A stretch of 9,553 nucleotides of DNA from Candidatus Bathyarchaeota archaeon. Its GTDB lineage: Archaea > Thermoproteota > Bathyarchaeia > Bathyarchaeales > SOJC01. The notes beneath the pieces are model-generated. The model was not told where the DNA came from and searched no databases. It was given only the letters and a program-made list of their open reading frames with translations. Positions 6,597-9,553 of the stretch are shown piece after piece. The position numbers and the translations under genes were made by a program. Location: positions 1-9,553 of the forward strand of contig JAUWDF010000013.1 of assembly GCA_030608925.1 (NCBI GenBank), in the 5' to 3' direction. Position 1 is the first letter of the stretch. The number at the start of each line of letters is the position of its first letter.

Positions 6597-7391
6597 TTAT
6601 GGAGGTATTATTCCAATTCGAGAAACGGAAATATCATTATTTTCGAGTTCGGATATAAATGGGTTTATTCCTACAGAGTCACTTGCGATGTGTCCTGTAA
6701 TTAGTAGGTTACCAACACCATCAGACTTCAGCTTTTCTAAGTCGCCTGGGCTGATGTGGATGTAAACGAGAGTTTCTACACCATGTTCAAAATAGGTCTT
6801 TGCGATTCTATAACCGCCGTTAGTCCCAGCAGCGTGAGATACTATGATGTTTCCAGCTTTATTTGTTGAATCTCCTAGACGTGTCTCGATTTTTGTGTCA
6901 GACTTGTCGAATTCCGGCAGTTTTGAAAGTACTGAAACAACATCTCCTACCGTCGAATCTTCTGTAGTCTCTGCGATTTTCTTAGACATAATTCTTCTGC
7001 CCAACTCGTCTAAAGGAGTGTGTATGTTTAGATAGGGCATCTTCAGAATTTTAGCAACATCCACAGCATGACTGAAGTTTCGAGAATGCATCTCCACCTG
7101 CAAATCTGTCATCTTTTTCTGAACCGCTGTTTCCGCATCATGTTTTGGTACACCAGCATCAATCATCTGTTGGATATGTCTTTTGAAAACATGGTGGAAA
7201 TTAATTACAGCAGTTCCCCCTTTAGGATGGTGCGAGATCACAGCATCAAAACCCAATTGCTTCGCAAGCAAAAGCTCCGGAACATCTGCGTCTATTCCGA
7301 AAAGTACGCTTTTAATGTTTTTTCCAGGAACATATATGGCGCTGTCTGCAGGCATATGTTCAAAGCCTGAAAGTTTCAGCGCTATTCCCAT
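6597..7391 (-). CDS. NIF3/DUF34 family protein, probable dinuclear metal enzyme
   Basis: This 264-aa protein of the NIF3-like family (PF01784) is found in all domains of life and lacks an agreed function; GTP cyclohydrolase-like and metal-chaperone roles have been proposed. The metal-binding segments are visible: VISHHPKGG (H54, H55), NIHTPLDEL (H124, D128) and TGHIASDSVGINPF (H234, D238). The last commonly reads GHxxSE, so D replaces E here. VSHAAGTNGG (184-193) is a further conserved-looking glycine-rich block. The ATG at 7389-7391 has only a weak GAG-type site in front of it. It is first of three same-strand genes with short gaps (29 and 42 bp), so it probably leads the NIF3-FAH-AMMECR1 operon. 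Family identity is confident; function is not. Confidence 0.9.
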   Translation of the reverse strand: MGIALKLSGFEHMPADSAIYVPGKNIKSVLFGIDADVPELLLAKQLGFDAVISHHPKGGTAVINFHHVFKRHIQQMIDAGVPKHDAETAVQKKMTDLQVEMHSRNFSHAVDVAKILKMPYLNIHTPLDELGRRIMSKKIAETTEDSTVGDVVSVLSKLPEFDKSDTKIETRLGDSTNKAGNIIVSHAAGTNGGYRIAKTYFEHGVETLVYIHISPGDLEKLKSDGVGNLLITGHIASDSVGINPFISELENNDISVSRIGIIPP

Positions 7392-7430
7392 AATCTCTTT
7401 CGTGCTAATTATATTAGTTCACCGTCCTTT

Positions 7431-7440
7431 CCATATTTTG
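7431..7440 (-). promoter_or_regulatory. TATA-like element for the NIF3-FAH-AMMECR1 unit
   Basis: The minus strand reads CAAAATATGG, centred about 45 bases before the NIF3 ATG, giving a predicted start near 7410 and a leader of about 18 bases. An A+T-rich palindrome at 7405-7417 is an alternative that would make the transcript leaderless. Confidence 0.3.
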
Positions 7441-7603
7441 TCCCCCAAACTTTACCAATCCAGTTTGTCAATCTAGACGTTTTGATGTCATGTTTATATG
7501 TTTTTTTGGCTTGCGTAAAGATTCTCTTTCGAGCGCGCTGATTTCAGTTGTGCAAGAGTCAAGTTTAGGTCAATAAGCCCCAGGCGATACTTCTGACGGA
7601 ATG

Positions 7604-7611
7604 TTTAATTA
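7604..7611 (+). promoter_or_regulatory. TATA-like element for the small membrane protein gene
   Basis: TTTAATTA is centred about 55 bases before ATG 7663. Initiation near 7634 would give a leader of about 29 bases carrying GAGG at 7652-7655. The rest of this 271-bp divergent region holds no recognisable gene; it contains a T7 run at 7501-7507 and TTTATATG at 7493-7500. Confidence 0.35.
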
Positions 7612-7662
7612 TGTTATGGGAACGCATATAGGCTGAAAGATTGTTTAGTAAGAGGACTGAAA

Positions 7663-8085
7663 ATGTCTCGCAAAGCTAGGAAAAGTGTTTCATCTCTATC
7701 TTACTATATCCAGAAAGTTTATTGGAAAACAGTGACAGCTAAACCATCAACACTGCTTCTAGCTGCTATAGCTGTATCAGTATCGATTTTTCTACTGGGA
7801 GGAGGGATCTTTGACATTCTGGAAAAACCCCCCATAGCATATACCAATAGTGAAGGGAAAATCATAATCTCCGATGATCGTGGGTTAAACATGCAGCTCT
7901 TAGGTGAAAGTGCAGCATCCATGGTTTTCTTTTCACTGGGCATTGTGGGTCTGATACTAACGTATCAGAGCACAAAATATGTCGCGCGCGCTCGCGAAGC
8001 TCTTACGACGCTTCTAATTGGTCTTGCTCTTTTCATAATAGCTTGGATGTTAGTGGAGTATTTTCTCTTCCCCAGTACATTTTAA
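7663..8085 (+). CDS. Small three-span membrane protein, Ost3/Ost6-like
   Basis: This 140-aa membrane protein has predicted spans at residues ~31-50, 85-101 and 114-135. A basic N-terminus (MSRKARK) lies at the front, and a polar loop of about 34 residues separates spans 1 and 2. The second half has a glutamate before span 2 (GES), the span pattern GIVGLILTYQSTKYVARAREA, and a third span rich in G and W (GLALFIIAWML). From memory, this resembles the last two spans of eukaryotic Ost3/Ost6 (TUSC3/MAGT1), oligosaccharyltransferase subunits reported from several archaea. There is no thioredoxin domain. Role in N-glycosylation is therefore a hypothesis. ATG 7663 has GAGG at 7652-7655, spaced 7 bases. 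It stands alone, convergent with carS by 45 bp. It could equally be an unrelated conserved membrane protein. Confidence 0.5.
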   Translation: MSRKARKSVSSLSYYIQKVYWKTVTAKPSTLLLAAIAVSVSIFLLGGGIFDILEKPPIAYTNSEGKIIISDDRGLNMQLLGESAASMVFFSLGIVGLILTYQSTKYVARAREALTTLLIGLALFIIAWMLVEYFLFPSTF

Positions 8086-8130
8086 TCCTCTTTAGTGGAA
8101 TCTTTAACTGCGTGATAAGATTTCTATAGA

Positions 8131-8610
8131 TTACCAAGGTCTCTCTTTTGCATGTATCAGGTAAGCTAGAAAGTTTGTGAACATGTGGATCGGTATTGTT
8201 AGAATCGTAATCACGAAGGCCATAGCAGGAGAGGGTGGGTTGAGAAAAAGGGAGAAAAATAAAGCACCGAGAACAAAATCAATTTGGTCAATCACTGGCA
8301 TTGGTGAGCCTGGCGTAAATCCTAATCTCCGCTTAATAAAGGCTCCAGCCAAGTCTCCAACTAGGGCACCCAAGGATAACATAAACCCTGAAAGTGGACT
8401 GTAGCCATTGAAAAGATAACTTTCTCCGATGCCAACCAATGTACCAATAATTAAACCACCAAAAAACCCTTTGAAAGTTTTGTGTGAGCCAAAAATCGGC
8501 TTCCCGTCCTTGAAAACCTTACCGAAATCCAAGGCTGATCCTCCGCCAAAGATTACAGGAACAGCATTGGCGATATAAGCTGGAAAAATGTAAACGAGGG
8601 ACTTTATCAC
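8131..8610 (-). CDS. carS: CDP-archaeol synthase
   Basis: CarS joins CTP to 2,3-bis-O-geranylgeranyl-sn-glycerol 1-phosphate to form CDP-archaeol, the activated intermediate for archaeal phospholipid head groups. This 159-aa membrane protein has the family's signature blocks (PF01864). These are PAYIANAVPVIFGG (10-23), LDFGK (27-31), DGKPIFGSHKTFKGF (35-49), the cytosolic GDLAGAFIKRRLG (85-97), DQIDF (108-112) and HMFTN (142-146). Several hydrophobic spans surround these. The start is GTG 8610; an in-frame stop at 8632-8634 leaves no better choice, although a slightly longer non-ATG start cannot be excluded. It lies 43 bp after radB, and the two are probably cotranscribed. The gene alone marks the DNA as archaeal. 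Confidence 0.95.
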   Translation of the reverse strand: MIKSLVYIFPAYIANAVPVIFGGGSALDFGKVFKDGKPIFGSHKTFKGFFGGLIIGTLVGIGESYLFNGYSPLSGFMLSLGALVGDLAGAFIKRRLGFTPGSPMPVIDQIDFVLGALFFSLFLNPPSPAMAFVITILTIPIHMFTNFLAYLIHAKERPW

Positions 8611-8653
8611 TAACTCGAGTAGAGCGTTCGTCTACAATTCCCTCCGTCAGAAA

Positions 8654-9349
8654 TTACATCTTATAATTATGTAAGCCTTTTTCCCCAACCTTCAGGAGTA
8701 TTAGTTTGGATAATTTCTTGCCTTTGTGTGCTTTTATTTCAGCGCGGATTATACCATTATTTCGTGTCGGCTTGAGAGCTATTTCAATATCCGCCCAAAA
8801 TCCTAAAACCCTTGAAGCCACAGGCTGCACTGAGTCATAATTCTTGGAAATTACGCTTCTAACTTGACTGATAATCAAAGTGGCAACTTTCCGCGTTCTA
8901 GCAATTTGAGCCAGATGAGCCATTTGACGATTCAGTTCACGATTCAAAGTAACAGCTTTCTTGAGACTACCGACCAATTCTCCTCGATATAAACCTGTTA
9001 TGGTGTCAACTACAATTAGACCAACCTTTTGGCTTATAAATTCGTCCAATCTATCAATTATGTAAGATTGCAGCTCAAAATCTTCCGGTTTCATTAAAAT
9101 GATTTGAGGTGCTAAAATATCAAAGTCCCTGCCGGAAATCTGTGCCATTCGACGAGGGAAAAACGTGTTATCAGAGTCTATGAAAACTGTCTTGTACCCC
9201 ATCCTTGCGCAGTTGACAGCACATTGAATTGCCAATGTCGTCTTTCCAGTTTCCGCTTCACCATAAACAAGAATAATATTTCCCTCCGACAACCCTCCTC
9301 CCAATTGCTCATCTAGATAGCTGCAGCTCGTAGGAACAAGTTTTTGCAA
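8654..9349 (-). CDS. radB: RadB, RadA/Rad51-paralogue ATPase for DNA repair
   Basis: RadB is a short RecA-family paralogue that assists recombination alongside RadA and interacts with replication or repair partners in characterised archaea. At 231 aa it lacks the N-terminal helix-hairpin-helix domain of RadA, as expected. It opens with PTSCSYLDEQLGGGLSEG, then Walker A GEAETGKT (30-37), Walker B LIVVD (111-115), an ITGLYR segment and SQVRS (161-165). An AEIKAHKGKK stretch near the end matches the family. The Walker A reads EAETGKT rather than the GxxGxGKT common in RecA proteins, as in other RadB sequences I recall. TTG 9349 is the only start, since an in-frame TGA lies at 9356-9358. There is no clear ribosome binding site, which fits a leaderless transcript from the TATA element at 9373-9380. 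It precedes carS. Confidence 0.93.
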   Translation of the reverse strand: MQKLVPTSCSYLDEQLGGGLSEGNIILVYGEAETGKTTLAIQCAVNCARMGYKTVFIDSDNTFFPRRMAQISGRDFDILAPQIILMKPEDFELQSYIIDRLDEFISQKVGLIVVDTITGLYRGELVGSLKKAVTLNRELNRQMAHLAQIARTRKVATLIISQVRSVISKNYDSVQPVASRVLGFWADIEIALKPTRNNGIIRAEIKAHKGKKLSKLILLKVGEKGLHNYKM

Positions 9350-9372
9350 GGAAATTCACGTGTCAAAACGAA

Positions 9373-9380
9373 TTAATAAA
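9373..9380 (-). promoter_or_regulatory. TATA-like element giving a leaderless radB transcript
   Basis: The minus strand reads TTTATTAA, centred about 27 bases before TTG 9349. At the normal archaeal spacing, transcription would start at or within a base or two of the start codon. This explains why no ribosome binding site is seen. Confidence 0.5.
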
Positions 9381-9428
9381 TGCAAAATTAATAACTTTAT
9401 CTTACCATGGGGATAAACTAATTTTTCG

Positions 9429-9440
9429 ATGCGCGCGCAT
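9429..9440. repeat. Palindrome ATGCGCGCGCAT
   Basis: A perfect 12-bp palindrome of alternating purines and pyrimidines lies between radB and the possible gene at the right edge. It shares the TGCGCGCGCA-type core with 4894-4905. Its function is unknown; both elements lie outside genes near putative promoters. Confidence 0.55.
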
Positions 9441-9483
9441 TTCTTGGATTTGTAGGTTTTAATTTGTGCATGGACGAGTGGCA

Positions 9484-9553
9484 ATGAGCGCACTAGCACA
9501 AATCGAAATTTACATTAATTGTCTTGAAGATTTCATCTCGCAGTTTCTTGGCT
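9484..9553 (+). CDS. Possible start of an unidentified gene, cut by the right edge
   Basis: From ATG 9484 a frame stays open to the window end and encodes 23 residues, beginning MSALAQIEIYINCLEDF. An in-frame GTG at 9478 is an alternative start. TTTTAATTT at 9457-9465 would be correctly placed as a TATA element for a leaderless transcript, and the gene would be divergent from radB. The fragment is too short to assign a family. A competing reading is a minus-strand gene end in the same stretch (AKKLRDEIFKTINVNFDLC then stop near 9495), so the coding strand is not settled. Confidence 0.35.
   Translation, partial: MSALAQIEIYINCLEDFISQFLG

Noticed and set aside
7405..7417. A+T-rich palindrome CTAAT-TAT-ATTAG before the NIF3 gene
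   Set aside because: Short arms in A+T-rich promoter sequence are expected by chance; noted only as an alternative TATA region.
7501..7507. Run of seven T as a transcription terminator
   Set aside because: No plus-strand gene ends upstream of it; the nearest genes are divergent, so there is nothing for it to terminate unless an unknown RNA exists.
7392..7662. C/D-box RNA or tRNA in the divergent spacer
   Set aside because: Isolated CTGA and TGATG-like words occur, but not with proper spacing or terminal pairing on either strand.
1..9553. CRISPR array, insertion sequence, integrase site or defence cassette
   Set aside because: No regular direct repeats, transposase, terminal inverted repeats or defence-type proteins are visible; the genes are mostly conserved cellular families.

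Overview
This window looks like archaeal chromosomal DNA, moderately A+T-rich and gene-dense. The archaeal markers are CDP-archaeol synthase (ether-lipid synthesis), RadB (archaeal recombinase paralogue), a TFE-beta/RPC34-type transcription factor with an Fe-S cysteine motif, and the N-terminus of Kae1. Several genes start with TTG or GTG, and the intergenic regions contain archaeal-style TATA elements. TFE-beta is typical of the TACK/Asgard side of the archaea, while RadB is best known from Euryarchaeota. The combination suggests a mixed-trait lineage such as Bathyarchaeia. That assignment is inference; no rRNA or tRNA gene is present to test it.

Layout, left to right. (1) 1-181, minus: the N-terminus of Kae1, cut by the window edge. 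It is divergent from (2) 320-1314, plus: TFE-beta overlapping an RlmE-type rRNA 2'-O-methyltransferase by 4 bp. (3) 1405-2640, plus: a DUF4152-type archaeal protein abutting a SpoIIM-like multi-spanning membrane protein. (4) 2704-4762, minus: a GT-B glycosyltransferase followed by NadC, with overlapping ends. (5) 4763-4977: a 215-bp intergenic region with two clear palindromes and a (GC)n tract. (6) 4978-7391, minus: a probable operon NIF3/DUF34 - FAH-family enzyme - AMMECR1. (7) 7392-7662: a divergent intergenic region. (8) 7663-8085, plus: a small three-span membrane protein resembling the membrane part of Ost3/Ost6. (9) 8131-9349, minus: radB followed by carS. (10) 9350-9553: the radB promoter region and a possible new plus-strand gene running off the right edge.

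Functionally this is mostly information processing (transcription initiation, tRNA and rRNA modification, recombination), NAD synthesis and membrane or glycan biology. I see no mobile element, CRISPR array, toxin-antitoxin pair or defence island. No clearly new system is visible. The best candidates for new biology are the NIF3-FAH-AMMECR1 operon of three poorly understood conserved families, the DUF4152/SpoIIM-like pair, the Ost3/6-like protein, and the palindromes and GCGCGC motifs in the intergenic regions.
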